7,925 nt of DNA from Xanthobacteraceae bacterium (GCA_030037185.1 JASHRR010001108.1:1-7925); one strand, 5' to 3'; numbered from the stretch's first letter, positions 1 to 6,837 are shown. The notes: generated from the letters alone by a model not told the origin. A program made the numbers and translations.

Positions 1-56
1 GACATTGCTGCACGGCACATTAAATGGTTGCCGCCAAAAAACACGGGTCGCGATGC

Positions 57-71
57 GATGCCCAAGGCATC
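57..71. repeat. Inverted repeat upstream of nitrate operon
   Basis: GATGCC and GGCATC form a perfect 6-bp inverted repeat around CAA. It lies about 175-190 bases upstream of the predicted sigma-54 start point, a distance at which enhancer-binding activators can act. The sequence does not match the NtrC consensus, so any operator role is only a guess from position. Confidence 0.3.
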
Positions 72-100
72 ATCTTAACTGTTATGTTTCAAGCAATTGA

Positions 101-114
101 TGCAAAATTTTGCA
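101..114. promoter_or_regulatory. Perfect 14-bp palindrome TGCAAAATTTTGCA, candidate operator
   Basis: TGCAAAATTTTGCA equals its own reverse complement. It sits in a locally AT-rich patch (about 70-117) that stands out from the GC-rich surroundings. Relative to the predicted transcription start near 246 it spans about -145 to -132, where enhancer sites of sigma-54 promoters often lie. The TGCA ends recall NtrC half-sites (TGCAC...GTGCA), but the element is 14 bp rather than 17 and lacks the C/G next to TGCA, so it is not a canonical NtrC site. A dimeric regulator site is plausible but unproven. Confidence 0.4.
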
Positions 115-200
115 ATCGCGCATCATTTCGTCAACGACGGCCGAAGTTGCACCGCCGTGCGTCGTAAGTCGGTCGGCGCATGCCGCGGCCAAGCGAGCAA

Positions 201-214
201 TTCGCAGCTGCGAA
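201..214. promoter_or_regulatory. Perfect 14-bp palindrome TTCGCAGCTGCGAA next to the promoter
   Basis: TTCGCAGCTGCGAA is fully self-complementary and ends five bases before the -24 element, covering about -45 to -32 of the predicted start. A protein bound here could hinder or assist sigma-54 polymerase. I do not recognise it as the site of a known regulator. Confidence 0.35.
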
Positions 215-219
215 CGGCC

Positions 220-235
220 TGGCACGCCAGTTGCT
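220..235 (+). promoter_or_regulatory. Sigma-54 (RpoN) -24/-12 promoter of the nitrate operon
   Basis: TGGCACGCCAGTTGCT matches the RpoN consensus TGGCACG-N4-TTGCW at every defined position, and the preceding C also fits. The invariant GG (221-222) and GC (233-234) have the required spacing. Taking the C of GC as -12 puts the start of transcription near 246, giving a leader of about 29 bases before the ATG at 275. Sigma-54 control with an activator such as NtrC is established for nitrogen-assimilation genes. The short leader leaves no room for a NasT/NasR-type antitermination hairpin from this promoter. The -24 block also lies inside a small inverted repeat (CTGG/CCAG). Confidence 0.85.
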
Positions 236-258
236 AACCCCCGTGAAAGCGTGACGCT

Positions 259-265
259 GGCGGAG
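259..265 (+). promoter_or_regulatory. Ribosome binding site of narK
   Basis: GGCGGAG contains GGAG nine bases before the ATG at 275. It supports that start, and the encoded protein begins just ahead of the first membrane segment, as expected for this family. Confidence 0.6.
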
Positions 266-274
266 CATTTTTGA

Positions 275-1489
275 ATGAAGAAGGGGTTCTTCTGCGTTGG
301 TCACCTGCCCACGCTTTTTGCATCATTCTTCTACTTCGATATGAGTTTCATGGTCTGGGTCATGCTCGGGCCGTTGGGGGTGCAAATCGCCGCGGACCTT
401 GACCTTTCTCCGGCGCAAAAGGGATTCATGGTCGCCGTGCCGGTTCTTTCCGGCGCGCTGCTGCGCATCGTGGCCGGGATCATGGTCGACCGGTTGCGGC
501 CGAAGCTCACCGGCATCATTCTGCAGACGATCGTCATCGCGAGCCTGCTTGGGGCCTGGCTTGCCGGCATCAAATCCTTCGCGGCGATCCTTGCGGTCGG
601 ACTTGCGCTCGGCGTCGCCGGCGCGTCCTTCGCGGTCGCCCTGCCGCTGGCGTCGCAGTGGTATCCGCCGGCTTACCAGGGCACGGCGCTCGGCATCGCG
701 GGCGCGGGCAATTCCGGCACCGTGTTCGCGGCCCTGTTTGCCCCGACGCTCGCCGGAGCTTTCGGCTGGAGCAATGTCATCGGCCTTGCCGTAATCCCGC
801 TTGGCGTCGCGCTTGCGGTATTCGTTTTGATGGCGCGCGACAGCGACAAGGTCCCGGCGCCGCAACAGCGCGCCGACTATCTGCGCGTGCTGAAGATCGG
901 CGACGCCTGGTGGTTCATGTTTCTCTACAGCGTTACATTCGGCGGCTTCGTCGGCCTTTCGTCATCGCTGACGATCTACTTCAACGATCAGTACGGCCTG
1001 AGCCCGGTCGTCGCCGGTTACTTCACGGCAGCCTGCGTGTTCGCGGGCTCATTCATGCGGCCGATCGGCGGCGCGTTCGCCGACAAGGTCGGCGGTGTGC
1101 TCTCGCTCTCGATCATGTACGCGGTGGCGGCCGGTGCGCTGGCAATCATCAGCCTCGGGGTCTCCTCCGCGCCGGTGGTGCTCGTTGTGTTCATCGTCGC
1201 CATGCTGGCCCTCGGCATGGGCAATGGCGCGGTGTTCCAGCTCATTCCCCAGAGCTTTCGAAGCGAGATCGGGGTCATCACCGGGCTCGTCGGCATGGCC
1301 GGCGGTGTCGGCGGCTTCTACCTCGCCTCGAGCCTCGGCATCTCGAAACAGCTGACCGGCTCCTACCATCCGGGCTTCCTCGTGTTCGGCTTGCTTGCGG
1401 CCGGCGCGCTGCTCGCGCTCACCGGCGTCAAGGACCGCTGGCGACGCACATGGGGGGCAGCTCTTGATCTTGGCTCGGCGCGGATATGA
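275..1489 (+). CDS. narK: NarK/NasA-family nitrate/nitrite MFS transporter
   Basis: This 404-residue inner-membrane protein belongs to the nitrate/nitrite porter branch of the major facilitator superfamily and should import nitrate (possibly also exchange or export nitrite). Both family signature motifs are present: AGAGNSGT at residues 142-149 and GMGNGAVFQLIP at 314-325. Arg64 (LLRIVAG) and Arg262 (FMRPIGG) sit where E. coli NarK has its two nitrate-binding arginines, R89 and R305. The VMLGPLG motif lies in the first helix (29-35), and hydrophobic segments fill nearly the whole length, consistent with 12 helices. It is first in the operon, about 29 bases behind the sigma-54 promoter, and its TGA overlaps the ribosome binding site of the next gene. 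The assimilatory context argues for uptake rather than a respiratory nitrite antiporter. It could equally be named nasA in some genomes. Confidence 0.92.
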   Translation: MKKGFFCVGHLPTLFASFFYFDMSFMVWVMLGPLGVQIAADLDLSPAQKGFMVAVPVLSGALLRIVAGIMVDRLRPKLTGIILQTIVIASLLGAWLAGIKSFAAILAVGLALGVAGASFAVALPLASQWYPPAYQGTALGIAGAGNSGTVFAALFAPTLAGAFGWSNVIGLAVIPLGVALAVFVLMARDSDKVPAPQQRADYLRVLKIGDAWWFMFLYSVTFGGFVGLSSSLTIYFNDQYGLSPVVAGYFTAACVFAGSFMRPIGGAFADKVGGVLSLSIMYAVAAGALAIISLGVSSAPVVLVVFIVAMLALGMGNGAVFQLIPQSFRSEIGVITGLVGMAGGVGGFYLASSLGISKQLTGSYHPGFLVFGLLAAGALLALTGVKDRWRRTWGAALDLGSARI

Positions 1490-1494
1490 GGAGG
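1488..1494 (+). promoter_or_regulatory. Strong Shine-Dalgarno deciding a TTG start
   Basis: GAGGAGG overlaps the last two bases of the narK stop codon (1487-1489) and lies four bases before the TTG at 1499. This places the next start at a rare TTG codon and suggests translational coupling to narK. Confidence 0.7.
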
Positions 1495-1498
1495 CAGC

Positions 1499-2722
1499 TT
1501 GGCGCCGCAAAGACAGCGTCTCCTCCTTGTCGGCAACGGCATGGCCGGGATGCACGCGATCGATGAAATGCTCGCGCGTGATCGCGAAGGCTTCGAGATT
1601 GAAGTCATCGGCGCGGAGCCGCATCCCAACTACAATCGTATTTTGCTGTCCTCGGTGCTCGCCGGAGAGAGGGAGATCGATGACATCGTCGTTCACTCCC
1701 GCGAATGGTACAAGGCAAACGACATCAAGCTCACGCTCGGCGACGCCGCGGTGAAGCTCGACACCGGCGCCAAGATCGTCACCACGGCGTCGGGCGGCGC
1801 GATCAGTTACGACAAGCTCATCCTGGCGACGGGTTCCCGCCCGGTGGTGCCGCCGGTTGCCGGGCTCAACCTTCCCGGCGTCTGCGCTTTTCGCAACATC
1901 GCCGATCTCGAACTCATGCGTGCCATCAGCCGCGACGGCGGCCGCGCCGTCGTGGTCGGCGGCGGGCTGCTCGGACTTGAAGCGGCCTTCGGTCTGAAAA
2001 AGCGCGGCATGACGGTCACCGTACTCCACCTCATGGGGAGCCTGATGGAGCGCCAGCTCGATCGAGCCGCCGGCCTTCTCCTTCAGCACGATCTCGAAAC
2101 AAGGGGCATCGCCGTGCTCACCACGGCGCAAACCGAGGCCGTCGCCGGCGATATGCGCGCCGAAGCGGTGCAGCTCGCCGACGGGCGCGAGCTTGCGGCC
2201 GATATCGTCGTGTTCGCCGTCGGCGTACGGCCCAACATCGATCTAGCGCGCGCCGCAGGGCTTGATGTCAATCGCGGCATCATCGTCGACGATTTCATGG
2301 CGACGAGCGCGCCCGACGTTTTCGCCGTCGGCGAATGCGTCGAGCATCGCGGGCAGATATTCGGCCTGGTCGGTCCGTTGTGGGAGCAGGCGCGCATATG
2401 CGCGGCGGTTCTATGCGGCGATATCCCTGGGCCTTATGTGGCGCCGGTTCCCCATACGAGTCTCAAGGTCACGGGCGTCGACGTCTTTTCCGCCGGCGTG
2501 CTCGAGGCGCGCGACGAGGGGGACGAGGAAATCACCCTGCGAGACGCCGGCTGCGGCCAGTACAAGAAGCTTGTGATCCGCGACGGCCGCCTCGCCGGCG
2601 CGATTCTCTACGGTGAAATCGCCGACGGCCCGTGGTTCGTCGAGCTCATCCAATCCAAACGCGACATCGCGCCGCTTCGCGACAACCTGATCTTCGGGCG
2701 CGCCTTGGCGCCGGCCGCATAG
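1499..2722 (+). CDS. nasB: FAD/NAD(P)H oxidoreductase, electron-transfer subunit of assimilatory nitrate reductase (half-NirB type)
   Basis: This 407-residue cytoplasmic flavoprotein probably oxidises NAD(P)H and feeds electrons to the nitrate reductase encoded next. It has a dinucleotide-binding FAD motif VGNGMAG (11-17), the LATGSRP motif (109-115), the NAD(P)H motif VVGGGLLGLEA (152-162) and the second FAD motif DVFAVGE (273-279). The C-terminal part (about 355-400, around KKLVIRDGRLAGAILYG) is the dimerisation-like module also found in NirB. The layout matches the first ~400 residues of NirB, but the siroheme/[4Fe-4S] nitrite reductase half and the BFD domain are missing, so it cannot itself reduce nitrite. 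The start is TTG: a narK-frame-independent stop lies just upstream (1487-1489), the ribosome site is strong, and starting at the first ATG (1541) would cut through the FAD motif. The symbol follows Bacillus usage; Klebsiella calls the equivalent subunit NasC. Confidence 0.87.
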   Translation: MAPQRQRLLLVGNGMAGMHAIDEMLARDREGFEIEVIGAEPHPNYNRILLSSVLAGEREIDDIVVHSREWYKANDIKLTLGDAAVKLDTGAKIVTTASGGAISYDKLILATGSRPVVPPVAGLNLPGVCAFRNIADLELMRAISRDGGRAVVVGGGLLGLEAAFGLKKRGMTVTVLHLMGSLMERQLDRAAGLLLQHDLETRGIAVLTTAQTEAVAGDMRAEAVQLADGRELAADIVVFAVGVRPNIDLARAAGLDVNRGIIVDDFMATSAPDVFAVGECVEHRGQIFGLVGPLWEQARICAAVLCGDIPGPYVAPVPHTSLKVTGVDVFSAGVLEARDEGDEEITLRDAGCGQYKKLVIRDGRLAGAILYGEIADGPWFVELIQSKRDIAPLRDNLIFGRALAPAA

Positions 2723-2737
2723 CAAAGCTTAACAACC

Positions 2738-5455
2738 ATGCTCCTTGCGCCGATTACCGCGGACGTTCGCACCACGTGCCCCTATTGCGGCGTCGGTTGC
2801 GGGGTCGTGGCGGCTCTTGCCTCGCCCCGCTTACAAGGCGACCCGGTGCATCCGGCCAATGCCGGCCGCCTTTGCTCGAAGGGCTCGGCGCTCGGCGAGA
2901 CGTTGGGCCTCGAACGGCGCCTGCTGGTCCCGGAAATCAACGGTCAGCGCGCCAGCTGGGACGCAGCCCTCGGTCTCGTCGCGGCAAAATTTTCCGCGGC
3001 AATTGCGGAGCATGGGCCGGAATCGGTCGCGCTCTACGTGTCCGGGCAATTCCTCACCGAGGATTACTACGTCGCCAACAAACTCATGAAGGGTTTCTTT
3101 GGGGCCGCGAATATCGACACCAATTCGCGTCTGTGCATGGCGTCCTCGGTCGCCGGCCACATCCGCGCGTTCGGCGAAGATGTGGTGCCCGGGTGCTATG
3201 CCGATATCGACGAAGCCGATCTCGCCGTGCTCGTCGGCAGCAACACCGCCTGGTGCCACCCGGTTCTCTACCACCGGCTTATCGCGGCGCGCGCCGCGCG
3301 CGGAACCCGCATCGTCGTCATCGACCCGCGCCGCACCGCGACATGCAATGATGCGGACCTGCATTTGCCGCTGCGGCTCGGCAGCGACGTGGCGCTGTTT
3401 GACGGACTGCTCGCGCATCTCGCGACGAGCGAAGCCCTCGACCGCAAATTCGTCGGCGAGCACACCAGAGATTTCGACGCCGCGGTGGCGGCGGCGCGGG
3501 GTTCAGCGCCTTCGATTGCTGCGGTCGCGCAAGTCACCGGGCTCGAATCCGCGCCGATTGAGGACTTCTACGCACGGTTCGCGCAGACCGAGCGCGTCGT
3601 CACGGTCTATTCGCAGGGCGTCAATCAGTCGTCGGCCGGAACCGACAAGGTCAACGCGATCATCAATTGTCACCTGGCGACGGGACGCATCGGCCGTCCC
3701 GGCATGGGGCCCTTCTCATTGACCGGCCAGCCCAACGCCATGGGCGGACGGGAGGTCGGCGGTCTCGCCAACCAGCTCGCCGCCCATATGCGCTTGGATT
3801 CGCCCCTCCATCTTGACCGCGTGCGCCGATTCTGGAAGGCGCCCAAGATGGCGGCGCGGGCAGGCCTGAAAGCCGTCGAGCTGTTCGAAGCCGTGCATGA
3901 CGGCACGGTCAGGGCGCTGTGGATCGCCGGCACCAATCCGGCGGTCAGCTTGCCGCGATCGAACCGCGTGCGCGAGGCGTTACGCCGGTGCCCGTTTGTT
4001 GTCGTGGCCGATGTAGGCCACAACGACACCACCGAATTCGCGCATGTGCGTCTGCCCGCCGTGGCCTGGTCGGAGAAAGACGGCACCGTGACCAATTCCG
4101 AGCGGTGCATTTCCCGCCAGCGCTCGTTTCGCCCCGTACCTGGCGAGGCGCGTCCGGACTGGTGGATGTTCACCCAACTCGCGCGCCGCATGGGCATAGC
4201 GGAAGCGTTCCCTTATCGCCATCCGGCGGAGATCTTTCGCGAGCATGCCGCGCTTTCGGCATTCGAGAACGGCGGCGAACGGGTTTTTGATATCGGCGGC
4301 CTCGCCGCTCTCGACGATGCCGCCTATGAGGCGCTTGAACCTGTGCAATGGCCCGTGCCGGGCGACGGCGTCTCAAGGCCACGGCTTTTCGGCGATGGGC
4401 GTTTTTCCCATCCGGACGGCCGCGCACGCTTCGTGCCGACGCCGTTCCGCCCGCCGGTCGAAACGGGCGAGGATGCGCGAGGGTTGATGCTCAATACGGG
4501 CCGCGTTCGCGACCAGTGGCACACCATGACGCGCACCGGCGATGTGCCGAGCCTTGCCCAGCACACGCCCGAGCCTTTCCTCGACATGAACCCGGATGAT
4601 GCGGCCCGGGCACAAATCGTTGACGGCGGCTTCGCGCGGATCGAAAGCCGTCATGGCGCCGCGATCATGCGCGTGCGGGTGACCGAGACTCAAACATGCG
4701 GCCAGGTGTTCGCCGCAATGCACTGGAGCGAGAACAATTCCTCCGCTGGCCCGGTTGACAGGCTGGTCGGGGCGGCCTGCGATCCGCTCTCCGGGCAACC
4801 CGAATTGAAGGCCACGGCCGTGAGGATCTGGCCGCAGACGGTGGCCTGGCATGGCCTGCTGCTGCGGCGGGCCTGCGTCCGGCCGCAGTCGGCCGATTAT
4901 TGGTGCCGCTTCGCCATCGCAGGCGGTTTTGGTTACGCGCTCTGTGGCCAGGATAAGCTTGCGGCGGATGGTGAACCGCCCGCCGCGGCGCGCATCCTTG
5001 CCTGGCTCGGCATTGACGCAACGTCCGATGTCGCAGTCTATGCCGATCCGGGACGCGGCCTGTTTCGCTATGCGAGTTTCCTTGACGGTGGGCTCGACGC
5101 CTGCCTCTTCGTTGCGCGCGATCCTAAAAACCTGCCGGATCGTGCCGCCGCCATCCTGATGTTCGGCGAGCCGGCGCCGGACCACAACCGCGCGCGGGTC
5201 CTTGCGGGCGCCTCGCTTGCGGGCATTGCCTCTCCGGGCCCCATCGTCTGCGCCTGTTTCGCCGTGGGCCGCGCGACCATCATTCAGGCGATCGAGGCCG
5301 CCAAGCTGACCAGCGCCGCCGAGATCGGCACGGCCTTGCGCGCCGGGACAAATTGCGGGTCCTGCCTCCCGGAGCTTGCGGCGATCCTGCGCGCGGCGGA
5401 AATCGCGCGGGGCACGCCGCGCCGATTGCAGCAGGCAACGGTGGCGGGTGGATAG
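2738..5455 (+). CDS. nasA: Assimilatory nitrate reductase catalytic subunit (Mo-bisMGD, [4Fe-4S], C-terminal BFD [2Fe-2S])
   Basis: This 905-residue cytoplasmic enzyme reduces nitrate to nitrite. The N terminus has the [4Fe-4S] ligands C14, C17, C21 (CPYCGVGC) and C46 (RLCSKG). Cys133 in NSRLCMAS is the expected molybdenum ligand of the NapA/NasA branch. The GQPNAMGGREVGG stretch (330-342) and the HTMTRTGDVPSL region (595-606) are typical of the Mo-bisMGD fold, which ends near residue 700. A linker (about 705-830) contains a degenerate NirB-like module (FRYASFLDGGLDACLF). A BFD-type [2Fe-2S] domain follows, with C838, C840, C873 and C876 (VCACF...NCGSC). There is no signal peptide or Tat motif, which separates it from periplasmic NapA. 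The ATG is the only usable start, since the preceding gene's TAG is in the same frame upstream; no Shine-Dalgarno is visible, so coupling from the gene 15 bases upstream is likely. Klebsiella calls this NasA and Bacillus NasC. Confidence 0.94.
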   Translation: MLLAPITADVRTTCPYCGVGCGVVAALASPRLQGDPVHPANAGRLCSKGSALGETLGLERRLLVPEINGQRASWDAALGLVAAKFSAAIAEHGPESVALYVSGQFLTEDYYVANKLMKGFFGAANIDTNSRLCMASSVAGHIRAFGEDVVPGCYADIDEADLAVLVGSNTAWCHPVLYHRLIAARAARGTRIVVIDPRRTATCNDADLHLPLRLGSDVALFDGLLAHLATSEALDRKFVGEHTRDFDAAVAAARGSAPSIAAVAQVTGLESAPIEDFYARFAQTERVVTVYSQGVNQSSAGTDKVNAIINCHLATGRIGRPGMGPFSLTGQPNAMGGREVGGLANQLAAHMRLDSPLHLDRVRRFWKAPKMAARAGLKAVELFEAVHDGTVRALWIAGTNPAVSLPRSNRVREALRRCPFVVVADVGHNDTTEFAHVRLPAVAWSEKDGTVTNSERCISRQRSFRPVPGEARPDWWMFTQLARRMGIAEAFPYRHPAEIFREHAALSAFENGGERVFDIGGLAALDDAAYEALEPVQWPVPGDGVSRPRLFGDGRFSHPDGRARFVPTPFRPPVETGEDARGLMLNTGRVRDQWHTMTRTGDVPSLAQHTPEPFLDMNPDDAARAQIVDGGFARIESRHGAAIMRVRVTETQTCGQVFAAMHWSENNSSAGPVDRLVGAACDPLSGQPELKATAVRIWPQTVAWHGLLLRRACVRPQSADYWCRFAIAGGFGYALCGQDKLAADGEPPAAARILAWLGIDATSDVAVYADPGRGLFRYASFLDGGLDACLFVARDPKNLPDRAAAILMFGEPAPDHNRARVLAGASLAGIASPGPIVCACFAVGRATIIQAIEAAKLTSAAEIGTALRAGTNCGSCLPELAAILRAAEIARGTPRRLQQATVAGG

Positions 5456-5508
5456 CGGGCACTGCCTGGAAGCGGTTAAATCTCGTTGGCTGCGCTGTCC
5501 TGGCTCCG

Positions 5509-5528
5509 CCCTAAGAGGCCCTAAGAGG
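5509..5528. repeat. Tandem duplication of CCCTAAGAGG
   Basis: The ten bases CCCTAAGAGG occur twice in direct succession with no mismatch, 54 bases after the nasA stop. Two units are too few for a functional claim; this could be a small slippage duplication. Confidence 0.6.
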
Positions 5529-5540
5529 GGAGGAAAGAGG

Positions 5541-5577
5541 CCGGGACTGCCGGGTGGCGCTTCAGGAGCCGTCCCGG
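5541..5577. terminator. Inverted repeat downstream of nasA, possible terminator
   Basis: CCGGGAC (5541-5547) and GTCCCGG (5571-5577) are perfect 7-bp complements, with a possible inner GGC/GCC pairing (5556-5558 with 5568-5570). The stem starts 86 bases after the nasA stop. No T-run follows, so it is not a classic intrinsic terminator; it may protect the 3' end or act with Rho. Confidence 0.3.
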
Positions 5578-5814
5578 GAATCAGGATGGCCGGCCCGCGG
5601 TGAAGCGGCAGGGTGCCTGCTGGGGAACCGATGACGGGGGTCCGGATGGTCAAGCTTCGACCTTGCCGACCTCAGGTCTCGCCGGGCAAGACCGGCGCCC
5701 TGCGCTCCGACAAGGATCGGATGCGGCAAGGCCCGCTGTTCAGGCTCGCTGGAGAGCCAACCACTCGACCGTGCGCTCATGTCACCTGGCGGGCGAGAGT
5801 CCGGCCGCGGTGTC

Positions 5815-5836
5815 GGGCCGGCCGAAGGCCGGACCC
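5815..5836. terminator. GC-rich hairpin between convergent genes, candidate bidirectional terminator
   Basis: GGGCCGGCC pairs with GGCCGGACCC across a GAA loop, giving nine base pairs with one bulged A (5833). It lies 31-52 bases beyond the stop of the minus-strand gene, a normal position for a terminator. Neither side has a T-run, so the call rests on stem strength and position only. Confidence 0.4.
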
Positions 5837-5866
5837 GTTGGCTTTGCCCACCCTGCGCGCTTGATG

Positions 5867-6787
5867 TCACTCCGCACGCTGTGAAACCGGCGCCGGCTCG
5901 GCCGGAGCCGTCTTCACCTCCGGCGGAGAAGTGGGTTCCATCGAACCGTGGCGCGCTGCGTCTTCAGCCTCCACGGCGCGTTCCTGGGTGATGATGGATT
6001 GAGACTTGGCGCTCGCCGCGATGATGCTGTCGGCGGGCTCGCTTGGCGGCGAAGCGACGATCGCCTCGACGACCGACGGCGCGCCGGCCTCGCTCGATGC
6101 GGTCGTCGGCTGCGTCGCGGACGGTATGGCGGCCGTCGTTTCGGGCACGGCTTCCACCTCCCCCACAGCCGCCACCTCTGGCACGGCTTGCGCCTCCCCC
6201 GCCGCTGCCGCCGCCGGCACCGCGGGTGCCGCCTCGGCCGCACGCGCAGCTGCGACCTCGGGCGCCGCCGCTACCTCGGGGATAGCCGCGGCAGCCTCCT
6301 CTCCCCTGCCCTCGCCTGCTTGCGCTGGAGGGAGCGCGAGGGGGGCGCCCGACGGCGCGGTCGCAGGCGGCGTTTCGGGCGGCGGCACGACGAGGGCGAG
6401 AGGAACGACGGATTTGTCCGCGGTTGCGGTCTGTTCAGTCTGATCCGGCTCGATCGCGGCCGGCGCCTGACCCGTTTGCACCCTGAGCAGGGCATCGAGC
6501 TGCGCCTTGGTGATGCAGGTTTGCGCGCCGCTGCCGTCACCGACGCAGAGTTCCTGAGCTGCTATGCGCCTGGCGGTGAATGAATCCGCCAAGGCCGCTA
6601 CCGACGCCTGGAGATCAGCGACCCGCTGCTCGATCCCCGCTGCGATTTTCTCAAGCACGCTTGCGGGCGACGTCGCAGGATCCTCGGCACGGACCGCTGA
6701 ACCGCCGCCCGTGGCAGACAGCACAAGCAAAGCCAGGCCAAAGACATTGCAGCTGCCGACCACGAGACAATTCCATCTGCTTCTCAT
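5867..6787 (-). CDS. Exported Ala/Pro/Glu-rich protein of unknown function
   Basis: I do not recognise this 306-residue protein. The N terminus is a likely Sec signal peptide: MRSRW, then a hydrophobic stretch to about residue 28, with a plausible cleavage site AVRA|ED near residue 34. The next ~70 residues look ordered, with a helical stretch (43-80) and a compact motif ELCVGDGSGAQTCITKAQLD (79-98) whose C81 and C91 could form a disulfide in the periplasm. From about 105 to the end it is low complexity (Ala, Pro, Glu, Val) with loose PEVAA-type repeats (170-174, 176-180, 203-207), probably disordered, perhaps spanning the periplasm or cell wall. There is no later membrane helix or lipobox. 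The start is well supported: TGGAG lies six bases before the ATG (6785-6787). It is monocistronic here and convergent with the nitrate operon, so a functional link is not implied. Confidence 0.72.
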   Translation of the reverse strand: MRSRWNCLVVGSCNVFGLALLVLSATGGGSAVRAEDPATSPASVLEKIAAGIEQRVADLQASVAALADSFTARRIAAQELCVGDGSGAQTCITKAQLDALLRVQTGQAPAAIEPDQTEQTATADKSVVPLALVVPPPETPPATAPSGAPLALPPAQAGEGRGEEAAAAIPEVAAAPEVAAARAAEAAPAVPAAAAAGEAQAVPEVAAVGEVEAVPETTAAIPSATQPTTASSEAGAPSVVEAIVASPPSEPADSIIAASAKSQSIITQERAVEAEDAARHGSMEPTSPPEVKTAPAEPAPVSQRAE

Positions 6788-6837
6788 GTTTTACTCCAGG
6801 TCACAATGGCGCGAGACAGCTAGCCGACGAGAGGCCG

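Larger units (their letters stand above)
5456..5866. other. 411-base non-coding region between convergent genes, rich in inverted repeats
   Basis: The region separates the nitrate operon from a gene on the opposite strand whose 3' end faces it. Open frames on both strands have no recognisable protein, motif or good ribosome site. It contains a tandem 10-bp repeat (5509-5528), a large inverted repeat (5541-5577), a small hairpin GCAGG-GTG-CCTGC (5608-5620), nested pairs CTTGCC/GGCAAG around GAC/GTC (5662-5690), and a strong hairpin at 5815-5836. Some must serve to end transcription of the two convergent units. A structured RNA is possible, but I recognise no known class. Confidence 0.5.

Noticed and set aside
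9..32. Possible NtrC site (TGCAC and GGCAC followed by TGGTTGC)
   Set aside because: The half-sites resemble TGCAC and TGGTGCA, but the right half has an extra base and the spacing does not give the 17-bp consensus.
149..160. GCAC-CGCC-GTGC as an NtrC site
   Set aside because: NtrC sites have seven bases between GCAC and GTGC; here there are four, placing the halves on the wrong spacing.
1049..2131. Long minus-strand open frame (360 codons) across the narK/nasB junction
   Set aside because: It is antisense to two well-recognised genes, has a skewed Arg/His/Glu composition and no family resemblance; it is typical of GC-rich antisense frames.
5531..5549. RNase P RNA-like start (AGGAAAGAGGCCGGGACT)
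   Set aside because: The bacterial core reads GAGGAAAGTCCGGGC; here the match breaks after GGAAAG and no other RNase P conserved segments follow.
5541..5625. Cobalamin riboswitch-like pieces (GGGAATC, CCCGCGGTGAAGCGG)
   Set aside because: The order and key boxes do not fit: no GGTG after GGGAA, no CCCGCNACTG, no CAGGAGACC, and no B12-related gene downstream.
4373..5653. Long minus-strand open frame (426 codons) opposite nasA
   Set aside because: It is antisense to the conserved 3' half of nasA and gives no recognisable protein.
5600..5884. Small plus-strand open frame after the nitrate operon
   Set aside because: It overlaps the end of the opposite gene and the strong hairpin, has no clear ribosome site and no recognisable motif.
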